64,000 nucleotides of DNA, taken from the NCBI GenBank assembly GCA_947650365.1, contig CANTAL010000004.1, forward strand, positions 2,453,501-2,517,500, read 5' to 3'. A program made the translations under genes and the position numbers. This document shows, piece after piece, positions 54,721 to 64,000 of this stretch (position 1 is the first letter of the stretch; the number at the start of each line of letters is the position of its first letter). The notes below the pieces were generated by a model that did not search any database, was not told the origin of the DNA, and was given only the letters and a program-made list of their open reading frames with translations. Source of the DNA: Chamaelirium japonicum (lineage: Eukaryota > Streptophyta > Magnoliopsida > Liliales > Melanthiaceae).

Positions 54721-56030
54721 CGTTGTATCGCCTCTTGCTGGGAAGATCTTGGCTATACGAGAACGACGTTGTGGTGTCCACCTGGCACCAATGCTTCAAG
54801 TACTAAGAAGTGCATCATTGCAGATGACAAGCCATTCAATGAGGCTGAAGCATACCTTGCTAACGCTAAGTTTTACCATGCCAAAGACCTTGTGGCAGAA
54901 GTCCTTCCAACTAAAGCTTCGCGAATCCAAAAAGCTAAAAAGGTGAAGTGGGACAAATCCTCTTCACCTGCAAATCTAGTGCAACCTTCCAAGGCGATAC
55001 ACGAAGTCAGGGAAGTACCGGTGCCAAAACAAAAGATGTGTATCAGCTTCAAGCCAAAATCTATACCCCATACTCCATTGCCCGTCTAAGCTGCTCCGAT
55101 CCTATGATTAGCACCTCAATGGCTTCGCAACTCTGGACAATCATCCTCTGCTACAACAAAAGGGCCAGTCCCGCTGCTGTCCAAAGCCAACTTTATTACT
55201 CTGCAAGGAATGATGATGCCACTGCATGGTCTGCACTCTTCGAATTCAACTGGTTCTACCAAATCCATTGACCCCACCAAGATCATATTCAAACCAGAAG
55301 AACCCTTGGGGCAAAATGCCACCAAATTATTATTCAAAGCCGGTTACAAGGAAGAAGATGCTGCATGTATAGGTACACTACCTCTAGCAGCAATATCGCA
55401 TAGGATGACTAAGACTCAAGCTTATCTCCTTCAAAATGGCGAGCAAATTCTCCTGAATCGACGAGGCATCGGCTCCAGCCTAACTTCGGTGGTCGTCAAA
55501 ATTGCAGCGAAGAAGGCCTCCACCTCTAAATACATTGAAGTGAAGATAGTAGATGAATCAGAAAATGGATCGTCAGTCTTCGATGCACACTCCACGTATG
55601 TCGTTCATACTAAGTCCGGCATCGAGCTCAATGTTGGGATGTGTTCCATAAACAGAAGAAGAGCACTCAAAGCCAATCAAATCCAAGGTCTGCATCGGTG
55701 TTCGAAAGACTCGAGCCAATCAAGCAAGGAAAGAGAAAGTCGGCATTCGACCATTTAAGGATGCCATTTGGGGATGTCATTTCGATTCCCACCCACCCAC
55801 CCAAGTCAAATTCGTTCGACAGGCTTGTCAGATGGCGCCTTCTACAAAAGCTACCTAGTGGGAGTCAATCATATATCCGTTACCGATACTGAACACGATA
55901 ATTCTTCTACTTCGGACAACGAGTTGCAAGACGCCCCGCTAGTCCTCAAAGAAGGGGGGCAATCCACCGTCGACAACTTGAAGGAAATCAACTTAGGCAC
56001 ATAGGAGGAGCCTCGACCTACATTTTTAGC
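54721..56030 (+). pseudogene. gypsy F protease-RT linker
   Basis: Short ORFs (54703-55089, 55210-55758, 55768-56004) give phrases common in this clade: 'HQCFKY', 'KPFNEAEAYLANAKFYHA', 'LFKAGYKEEDAACIGTLP', 'KTQAYLLQNGEQIL', 'RVRLGMSF.FP'-like text (here GMSFRFPPTHP) and 'EGGQSTVDNLKEINLGT'. All are frameshifted relative to each other. Confidence 0.7.
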
Positions 56031-56346
56031 ACACTCTTAACTCCTAAAGAAGAAGTGATGTATATCAAGCTGCTACAAGAATACAGAGATGTCTTTGTAT
56101 GGTCCTAGACGGAAATGCTAGGTCTCGATCCCAAGATCACGGTACACCATCTCGCCGTCAAACATAGAGCTAGCGCCATTAAGTAAGGACAAAGACGCTA
56201 CCGGCCGGAGTTGGTACCCCAGATAGAAGGCAAAGTCAACAAGCTTATCGAAGCCGACTTTATCAAAAAAGTCAAGTACTCGATATGGATCTCCAGTATG
56301 ATTCCAGTTAAAAAAAAGAACGGCCAAATCAGAGTATACATGGACT
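56031..56346 (+). pseudogene. gypsy F reverse transcriptase, N-terminal start only
   Basis: It reads 'YIKLLQEYRDVFVWS', 'MLGLDPKITVHHLAV', 'RRYRPELVPQIEGKVNKLIE', 'ADFIKKVKYSIWISSMIPV', 'KKKNGQIRVYMD', the standard entry of gypsy RT. The frame then ends at the CACTA insertion. The rest of the element must lie beyond the window if it survives. Confidence 0.85.
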
Positions 56347-56870
56347 CACTACAAAAAAAAGAGTTTTTACCGAAGAAAATATACCGTCGGTAAAAGTATA
56401 TTTCTGTCAGTAAAGCTTTATCGCGACAGACTGAATTTTCGTCACTGGCCGTCGGGAAAGAATTTCGCGATGGTCTATTATTTTCGCCGGTAATAAAAAT
56501 TAATACCGACGGATATTTTTTAATCATCAGTAATATTTAATTTTTTAACAAAAATTAATATAGTTTATTACCGACGGTAATATAGAGTCCGTCGGTACAG
56601 ATACATATATTACCGGTGGGAACAATTATCCCATCGGTTCTAATTATTAAAAACTGTTAATTTAATTTATTAATATCGACGGAAGTACTTTCGATCGTCG
56701 GTAATATATCTATCTTTACCGATTGGTATAATCATACCCATCGGTAAAGATTAATATATTACCGACGGATATGTATTATCGTCGGTTAATATTATTTAAA
56801 ACCTATTATATGAAAAAAAAATTATCGACGGAAATAATATAATCCATCGGTAATAAAACATGAATTTTTT
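56347..56870. repeat. CACTA subterminal repeats
   Basis: About 18 variants of TACCGACGG or its complement occur, often as inverted pairs such as ACGGTAATATAGAGTCCGT. They form the end region to which CACTA transposases bind. Confidence 0.85.
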
Positions 56871-56899
56871 TAAAAAAATAGCTAAAATCTGGTTGCTTA

Positions 56900-57090
56900 A
56901 TTCCTATCATTTACCAAAATAAATAAAATTATCACAATTCCACAATACACATTATTACCACAATACCACAATTATAACATAATTACCATAATACACAAAA
57001 TTATCATAATTCTCACAATACATAAAATTACCATAATATTACACATAATACACAAAATTAGCACAATACCACATTTACCACAATACATAT
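56900..57090. repeat. AT-rich short tandem repeat in CACTA end
   Basis: Irregular units of 'acacaaaattaccataatac' type, roughly 20-30 bp, with no coding content. Confidence 0.6.
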
Positions 57091-57136
57091 TATTGGACAA
57101 TCACCGATCGATAATTTATAATACACTAAAATAATA

Positions 57137-57142
57137 TTTATT
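57137..57142 (-). terminator. polyadenylation signal of the CACTA Transposase_24-like gene
   Basis: AATAAA on the minus strand, 31 bases beyond the stop codon of the predicted last exon (57173-57238). It supports that exon. Confidence 0.45.
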
Positions 57143-57172
57143 TCATAATATTATAAAATTAATTTTATATAA

Positions 57173-60100
57173 TCAAAAAGCGATGGGAAGCTGTCGCTCG
57201 GTAATAACACAAGTGCTAGCACCCCTGACGTCGCAATCCTGCAATTAACAATATATATTTGTTAAATAGATGATTGATATTTATAACTAATATAATGACA
57301 AATTTGACTTACCCCCGTAAAATTATATGCCAATTAGTAAGTCATAAGTTAGCATGTTTTAGATTATAAAGTTGGTTTGAATTCGATCGAATCATTATCA
57401 AATCACATCTGATAATTCAGACTTAGATGTTTTTTTGTATTTCATACCAGTGAGCAAGTATTTTGTAGATATGTTAAGATTTTATCCTCTGATTTACTAA
57501 TTTCAAGTCTAAGTGTTGGAAAATCATAAGTTAACGTGTTTTGGATTATAAAGTTAGTTTGGATTCGATCGGATCGTTATCGCATCGCATCCGATAATTC
57601 GTACTTGGATGCTTTTTTGTATTTCGGACTTCCGTGCAAGTGTTTAGTAATTATTTTAAGATTTTACCCTTCGATTGACTAATTTAGATTCTAAGCGTTG
57701 AAAAATCATAAGTTAGCATGTTTTGGATTATGAAGTTGGTTTAGATTCAATCATATCGCATCCGATAATTCAGACTTGAATGTTTTTTTATTTTTTGGAC
57801 TTGTGTGCAAATATTTAGTACTAATTTTAAGATTTTACCCTCCGATTGACTAATTTAGAGTCTAAGCATTGGAAAATCATAAGTTAGCGTGTTTTATATT
57901 ATGAAGTTGGTTTGAATTAAATCGGAACCTTATCGGATCGCACCTGATAATTTAGACTTTGATTTTTTTTTTATTTTAGACTTGTAATCTAGTTTTTAAT
58001 AGATATTTTAATATTTTATCCTCCGATTGACTAATTTAGAGTCTAAGTATTGAAAAATCATAATTTAGTTTTTTTTGGATTTTGAAGTTGGTTTAGATTT
58101 GATCGGATCGTAATTGGATCGCATCCTATAATTCGGACTTGGATATTTTTTCGTATTTCGAACTTCGTAGCAAGTCCGAAGTAGATATTTGAAGATTTTA
58201 TCCTTCGATTGAGTAATTTAGAGTCTAAGTATTAGAAAATCATAAGTTAGCGTGTTTTATATTTTGAAGTTGGTTTGGATTCAATCGGATCATAATCGAA
58301 TCGCATTCGATAATTTGGACTTGGATGTTTTTCCGTATTTCAGACTTGCAAGCAAGTTTTAAGTAGATATTTGTAGATTTTACCATCTGATTGACTAATT
58401 TAGAGTCCAGGTATTGGAAAATCATAAGTTAGCATATTTTGGATTTTAAAGTTGGTTTAGATTCGATCAGATCATGATTAAATCGCATTCGATCATTCGA
58501 AGTTGGATGTTTTTTTGTATTTTGGACTTGCGACCAAGTTTTTAGTAGATATTTTAAGATTTTACCCTCCGATTGAGAAATTTAGAGCCTAAGTATTGGA
58601 AAATCATAAGTTAGCGTGTTTCGGATTTTGAAGATGGTTTGGATTCAATCGAATCAAAATCAAATCGCATCCGATAATTCGGACTAGGATATTTTTTCAT
58701 TTTTCGAACTTCCGAGCAAGTCCGAAGTATATATTTTAAGATTTTACCCTCCGATTAACTAATTTAGAGTCTAAGTGTTGGAAAATCATAAGTTAGTGTG
58801 TTTTGAATTTTGAAATTGGTTTGGATTCGATCGGATCATTATTAGATCGCATCCGATAATTCGGATTTGGATGTTTTTTCGTATTTCGAACTTGTGAGCA
58901 AGTGTTTAGTAGATATTTTAAGATTTTACCCTCTGATTGACTAATTTAGAGTCTAAGCGTTGGAAAATCATAAGTTAGCGTGTTTCAGATTTTGAAGTTG
59001 GTTTGAATTCGATCAATCGTTATGAGATCGCATCTGATAATTCAGACTTTGATTTTTTTTTGTATTTCGGACTTGCGAACAAGTTTTTAGTAGATATTTT
59101 TAGATTTTACCCTTTGATTGACTAATTTAGAGTCTAAGTGTTAGAAAATCATAAGTTTGCGTGTTTCGGATTATGAAGTTGGTTTGGATTCGATCGAATC
59201 GTTATTGGATCGTATCTGATAATTCAGACTTAGATTTTTTTTTTATTTTGGATTTGCAAGCAAGTTTTTAATATATATTTTAAGATTTTATCCTCCGATT
59301 GACTAATTTAGAGTCTAAGTGTTGAAAAATCATAAGTTAGTTTGTTTCAGATTTTTAACTTGGTTTTGATTTGATCAAATTGTAATCGAATCATATCCGA
59401 TAATTCGAACTTGGATGTTTTTTTATATTTTGAACTTCCGAGTAAGTCCAAAGTAGATATTTGAAGATTTTACCCTCCGATTGACTAATTTAGAGTCTAA
59501 GCATTGGAAAATCATAAGTTAGCATGTTTTGTTTTTTGAAATTGATTTGGATTCGATTGGATCATAATTATATTGTATACGGTAATTCAAACTATAATGT
59601 TTTTTTGTATTTTGGATTTGCGAGCAAGTTTTAAGTAGATATTGGAAGATTTTACCCTCTGATTGACTAATTTAGAGTCTAATTATTTAAAAATCATAAA
59701 TTAGCATGTTTTGGATTTTGAACTTAGTTTGGATTTGAATGGATCATTATCGGATCACATCCGATAATTCAGATTTAGATGTTTTTTTGTATTTAGGACT
59801 TGTGAGCAAGTTTTAAGTAGATATTTAAAAATTTTACCCGCTGATTAACTAATTTAGAGTCTAAGCGTTGAAAAATAATAAGTTAGCGTGTTTCGGATTT
59901 TGACTTTGGTTTGAATTCGATCAGATCATTATTAAATCATATCTGATAATTCAGACTTGCAAGTTTTTTCATATTTCAAACATGCGAGCAAGTTTTAAGT
60001 AGATATTCAAACATTTTACCCTCTGATTGACTAATTTAGAGTCTAAGAGTTGGAAAATCATAAGTTAGTGTGTTTCAGATTTTGAAGTTAGTTTGGATTC

Positions 60101-63100
60101 GATTTGATCGTTATCAAATCGCATTCGATAATTTGAACTTGAATGTTTTTTTGTATTTCGGACTTGCGAGTAAGTTTAAAATAGATATTTGAAGATTTTA
60201 CCCTCCAATTGACTAATTTCAAGTTTAAGCATTGAAAAATCATAAGTTAGCGTGTTTTGGATTTTAAAATTGGTTTGGATTCGATTGGATCATATCTGAT
60301 AATTCAGACTTGGATGTTTTTTCATATTTCAGACTTTCGAACATGTCCGAAGTAGATATTTGAAGATTTTACCCTCCGATTGACTAATTTATAGTCTAAA
60401 CGTTTGAAAATCATAATTTAGTGTGTTTTATATTTTGAAGTTGATTTGGATTCGATTGGATCATAATTGGATCTCATCCGATAATTCAGACTTGGATATT
60501 TTTTTGTATTTCGGACTTGAGAGTAAGTTTTAAGTAGATATTTAAAGGTTTTACCCTCCGATTGACTAATTTAGAGTCTAAGCATTGAAAAATCATAAGT
60601 TAGCATATTTTGGATTTTGAAGTTAGTTTGGATTCGATCAGATCGTAATCGGATCACATCCGATAATTCAGACTTGGATGTTTTTTAAAAATTTGGACTT
60701 GTGTATAAGTTTTTAGTAAATATTTTAAGATTTTACCCTCCGATTGACTAATTTAGAGTCTAAGCGTTGGATAATCAAAAGCTAGCGTGTTTTGGATTTT
60801 GAAGTTGGTTTGGATTCGATCGGATTGTAGTCGGATCATATTCGATAATTCAGACTTGGATGTTTTTTTTTAGATTTTACTCTCCGATTGACTAATTTAG
60901 AGTCTAAGCATTGAAAAATCATAAGTTAGCGTGTCTTATATTTTAAAATTGATTTGGATTCGATCGGATCATTATCAGATCGTATCTGATAATTCAGACA
61001 TGGATGTTTTTTTATATTTCAGAATTGTGAGCAAATTTTAATTAGATATTTAAAGATTTTACCCTTCTATTGATTAATTTAGAGTTTAAATATTTAAAAA
61101 TCATAATTTAGCGTATTTCAGATTTTAAACTTGGTTTGGATTCGATCAGATCGTTATCGGATCACATCCGATAATTCGGACTTGGATGTTTTTTTGTATT
61201 TTGGACTTGCAAGCAAGTTTTAAGTAGATATTTGAAGATTTTACCATCCGATTGACTAATTTAGAGTCTATGTGTTGGAAAATCATAAGTTAGTGTGTTT
61301 TAGTTTTTGAACTTGGTTTGGATTTGATCGGATCGTAATCGGATCGTATCCGATAATTCGAACTTGGATATTTTTTCATATTTCGGACTTGCGAGCAAGT
61401 CCAAAGTAGATATTTTATAATTTTACCCTCCGATTTACTAATTAAGAGTCTGAGCATTGAAAAAATATATGTTAGCGTGTTTTGGATTTCGAACTTGGTT
61501 TGGATTCAATCAGATCATAATCGGATCACATCTGATAATTCGGACTTAGATGTTTTTTTGTATTTCGAACTTGCAAGAAAGTCTGAAGTAGATATTTTAA
61601 GATTTTTATGATTGACTAATTTAAAGTCTAAGCATTATAAAAACATACTTGTTTTAATTTTAGTAAGATATATACTTTATATTAATATTATAAAGATTAG
61701 TAAGTACCTGATCATAAGCCACCGCTAGGCCATCTCATAAACTCATAAAGTGTTCGCTCTAGTTCCATGCAAGCTTCTCTTTCCTCCTCAACCCGCTGCT
61801 CGAAGGCCTAACTCTCCTCGCACCCCATCTCAACCCTGTGTTCGAGGGTTTGCCTCTGCTCGCAGTCCATGTCTAGCACAGACTGCAACTGAGTTATAAC
61901 CCCGGTTTGGGTGTCTCATGCCCTCGAGCGCATACCTTCTCGTCCAAAGTAGGAGGATGGCATGACTCTAAGGCCCATATAGAGGATGCGACCATGCGTG
62001 GCAGGTCTGAGCACAGTATCTATCATCGAGTTGACAAATACTGAGCTAGAGAAGGAGTCGACCTTGCTCGACGAGATCACCATAAGTCTTATTCTCTCCT
62101 ATATAAAGACAATCAATGATATTCAATGATATTTAATGGTATACCTACGAATGTATTAATAGTAACTTAATTACATACGACTTGCGAGGCAACCATGTTG
62201 TCTATAAATGCCCCGTCAGTACGCCGCCTCGTAGAGGCCTCAAAAAGATCAATCCGATTAGGCTTGTGGCCCAAGGACTATATCTATTTTTTGGTATATA
62301 AAATAAATAGATGAGTAAACATAAGATTTATAGAGTTTTAAATAATAAAATATTTATACTATTTTCAAACTGGTGGGCAAGCTTGGGCATGGAGGTCCTC
62401 CCCCTCACTGGAGAAAGTGTCTTAGAGTCATTTCTATTATGTCTACCTCTAGCAGAATTCGTCTGTGTCAATCGATTAAATTTTCAAATATCAATACAAA
62501 GTTTGACTATCACATTGAAACAAGTATGAATCAACAAAATAATAATCATACCTGAAACTGAGGGGTGGCCCAGTGAGAGACCAAAGACTGTAGAATGTGT
62601 AGCGGAGGCGTGCCTCTCACCTTGGCCGCAGCCTGTAACGTCTCGGCCGGCTCGCCGAACAAGTAACCGTAAAGCTGGTAGAGTTAATGACGGTAATCCC
62701 TGTACCGATCACCCATAATCTTCTACAAGTGCTCATGGTGGGTGTCGGTTTTTATATTCTCCTATCTAATTTTCTCCTATAAAATCAAGTTAGAAACAAG
62801 TAATTTTATCAATTCAAATTAGAAACAAGTGATATTATTCTAAAATACTTTAATAAAATTAATATATTAAAAAGACCTGATACATCCTCTCCTCATAGGA
62901 TGCATCGATGTTCTTCCACCCCTTCATCCCCACAATAGAGGCATTCCTCTCCTTCCGTACTATCATGCCGACCCATGTGGTGGTGTTCGAAGTGTGCTCA
63001 TCCACAAAAGACGTGCCGCTCCACTGTAGGGGAAGCGGGTCGCGTAAGCTCGACAAGTGCCGGCCCATCGTCACGCCCTGGTCGCCTACTTGCCTAGCGA

Positions 63101-63374
63101 TCCTTGACCCTATAAATAAAATATATATCAATACTGAATAAGTATTTACAACATGTTTAAAACTTTACATCTAAGTATTACCTGTGGATGCAGACACTAT
63201 AGCTGGGTACTGAACACTGTTCAAAGCTCCAGTGGCTGCGACCTCGAGAGCTGGTGTGGAGAGATGAATGATACTCGCAGATCCGATGGGCTCAGCCTTG
63301 GAACCTGGGGTGGCAGCCAAAGCGCTCTGAGCCGGCACACCCCTATCTCTACAAGCTCTCGACCGTGATGTCAT
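57173..63374 (-). pseudogene. CACTA Transposase_24-like (PF03004-type) gene, spliced, with stops
   Basis: The predicted exons (minus strand) are 63182-63374, 62877-63109, 62552-62761, about 62375-62500, 62179-62277, 61708-62098 and 57173-57238. The first three have canonical GT/AG borders and compatible phases (193, 233 and 210 bp). Family phrases: 'TTTWVGMIVRKERNASIVGM', 'MGDRYRDYRH', 'RGTPPLHILQSLVSHWATP', 'GHKPNRIDLFEASTRRRTDG' with 'AFIDNMVASQ', and a coiled C-terminal stretch 'EQRVEEEREACMELERTLYE'. Exon 3 has two in-frame stops and exon 6 at least one. The last intron (57239-61707) is 4.47 kb and full of satellite. The family's role is transposon-encoded DNA binding or accessory function. 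Confidence 0.7.
57335..61635. repeat. 182-bp satellite array, about 23-24 copies
   Basis: The unit contains 'ccctccgattgactaattta', 'gagtctaagcgttggaaaat', 'cataagttagcgtgtttt', 'gaagttggtttggattcg', 'tcgcatccgataattcggac' and 'ttggatgtttttttgtattt'. The TTTAGAGTCT core was located at 57854, 58035, 58217, 58399, 58581, 58763, 58945, 59126, 59307 and 59489, so spacing is 181-182 bp. A few units (near 57720, 60260 and 60860) carry deletions. It lies entirely between the predicted splice sites at 61707 and 57239. Confidence 0.95.
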
Positions 63375-63419
63375 TTGAAAGTAGTAATATTTTTTCTACA
63401 CGAAATAATATGATATAAA

Positions 63420-63560
63420 TATGAAACAGTTTGATTTATATATGAAACAATATGATTTATATATGAAACTGTAAAATATTTATTTTCTAATAGTTTAATT
63501 TATATATAAAACAGTCTGATTTATATATGAAACAGTCCAATTTATATATGAAATAGTAAA
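63420..63560. repeat. ~21-bp minisatellite upstream of the transposase gene
   Basis: Four to five variants of 'gatttatatatgaaacagt' in tandem, in the presumed promoter or intergenic region between the two CACTA genes. Confidence 0.75.
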
Positions 63561-63688
63561 ATAGTCATTTTATGTGTCATCTCCGTCACTCTCATCGTAT
63601 TCCTCTTCTATCATTTTATTTTCATTCGTAGTCCAGTTTATATTATCGACCTCTTTATTTTCGTCGTGTACTGCACGACGATAATTAT

Positions 63689-64000
63689 CTAATTATTCTG
63701 GTATGCATCCAAATCATCATCGATGACCCCCGTATCTTTGTCTTCTATGTCATAAAAATCTCTAGGTGGTAACCTGACTACAATTTGCCAATCTAGAGAG
63801 GTATTATCCGGTGTGTAAAATATCTGCTCCACTTGAGAGATAAGAATTAATGGATCTTGATATTGGATATTCAATCTCTTATCGATGTTGACACTAATAA
63901 AACCATATTTATTGACATTATAACCAGTCTCGCGATTATTAACATCATATCAATCATATTTGAATAATATGATCCGATTTTGGCCAAGAAATATAATCTC
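63689..64000 (-). pseudogene. CACTA transposase C-terminus with DUF4216-type domain (partial)
   Basis: Entering from the window edge, the minus strand reads 'RIILFKYD', a TGA where W is usual, 'YDVNNRETGYNVNKYGFISV', 'DPLILISQVEQIFYT', 'LDWQIVVRLPPRDFYDIED' and an acidic end with stop at 63689. The order and phrases (FKCDWYD, LASQVEQVFY, W.VV..K.RD.FD) are those of the DUF4216 domain at the C-terminus of CACTA TNP2-type transposases. The TGA replacing the conserved Trp suggests inactivation. Upstream sequence is outside the window. Confidence 0.85.

Larger units (their letters stand above)
56347..64000 (-). mobile_element. CACTA (En/Spm) transposon, 3' end inside the window, runs off the right edge
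   Basis: The terminus is CACTACAAAAAAAAGAG at 56347, next to ACT (possible 3-bp target duplication). The first ~520 bp are packed with TACCGACGG and CCGTCGGTA in alternating orientation, subterminal binding sites. Two element genes run right to left: a DUF4216-bearing transposase whose C-terminus enters at the window edge, and a Transposase_24-like gene (57173-63374). A 182-bp satellite array fills the latter's last intron. Both genes carry stop codons, so this copy is not autonomous. The second end is outside the window. Confidence 0.88.

Noticed and set aside
57335..61635. CRISPR-like array
   Set aside because: Units are 182 bp with no unique spacers and diverge evenly, and the host is a plant. 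It is a satellite.

Overview
This window is intergenic nuclear DNA of a seed plant, built almost entirely of nested transposable elements. The evidence is Cassandra TRIM elements (5S-derived LTRs), Ty1/copia and Ty3/gypsy retrotransposons, a CACTA (En/Spm) transposon with DUF4216-type and Transposase_24-type genes, hAT-like MITEs with 8-bp duplications, long (CT)n tracts, and one small intronless host gene of the MiAMP1 antimicrobial-peptide family. MiAMP1 genes are known from Macadamia, conifers and other non-grass lineages, so a grass is unlikely, but the species cannot be fixed. Nothing resembles an operon, CRISPR array or bacterial gene.

Layout. 1-5.4 kb: an antisense copia remnant whose 3' LTR was split by a three-LTR Cassandra multimer (568-4099, target duplication ACGTA). 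That multimer later received a hAT-like MITE and a gypsy-type solo LTR. 5.4-5.8 kb: an antisense LINE tail. 5.8-15.4 kb: a copia element on the minus strand with both ~1.96-kb LTRs, PBS, PPT and a decayed gag-pol lacking the catalytic YVDD stretch. 14.5-20.5 kb: a ~3-kb tandem duplication holding part of that LTR, a copia RT fragment and a C/CT microsatellite. 20.5-21.4 kb: a second possible LINE tail.

21.4-22.2 kb: the MiAMP1-type gene (minus strand) with TATA box, microsatellite 5' UTR and polyadenylation signal. 22.3-25.0 kb: two hAT-like MITEs, one containing a hairpin array. 25-38 kb: a broken host-like coding scrap, a decayed gypsy element, and a copia element (32.2-36.5 kb) split by a second, four-LTR Cassandra array and by a copia-type solo LTR. 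An Athila/Tat-like gypsy follows, cut by a CACTA end at 38,280.

38-47.7 kb: LTR fragments and a second, plus-strand copia element whose long 5' leader resembles that of the 5.8-15.4 kb element. 47.7-56.3 kb: two gypsy 5' ends with divergent LTR promoters, flanking a scrap of a MiAMP1 paralogue (5' UTR and first codons). The right-hand gypsy (gag, protease, start of RT) is interrupted at 56,347 by a CACTA transposon that runs off the window. This CACTA carries about 23-24 copies of a 182-bp satellite that appear to lie inside the last intron of its Transposase_24-like gene.

Almost all element genes contain stops or frameshifts, so the region looks like an old TE graveyard with one probably functional host gene. 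No wholly new system could be established. The most unusual structures are the satellite-bearing CACTA intron, the Cassandra multimers, the hairpin-array MITE, the MiAMP1 5' scrap and the shared long copia leader. All alignments were made by eye.
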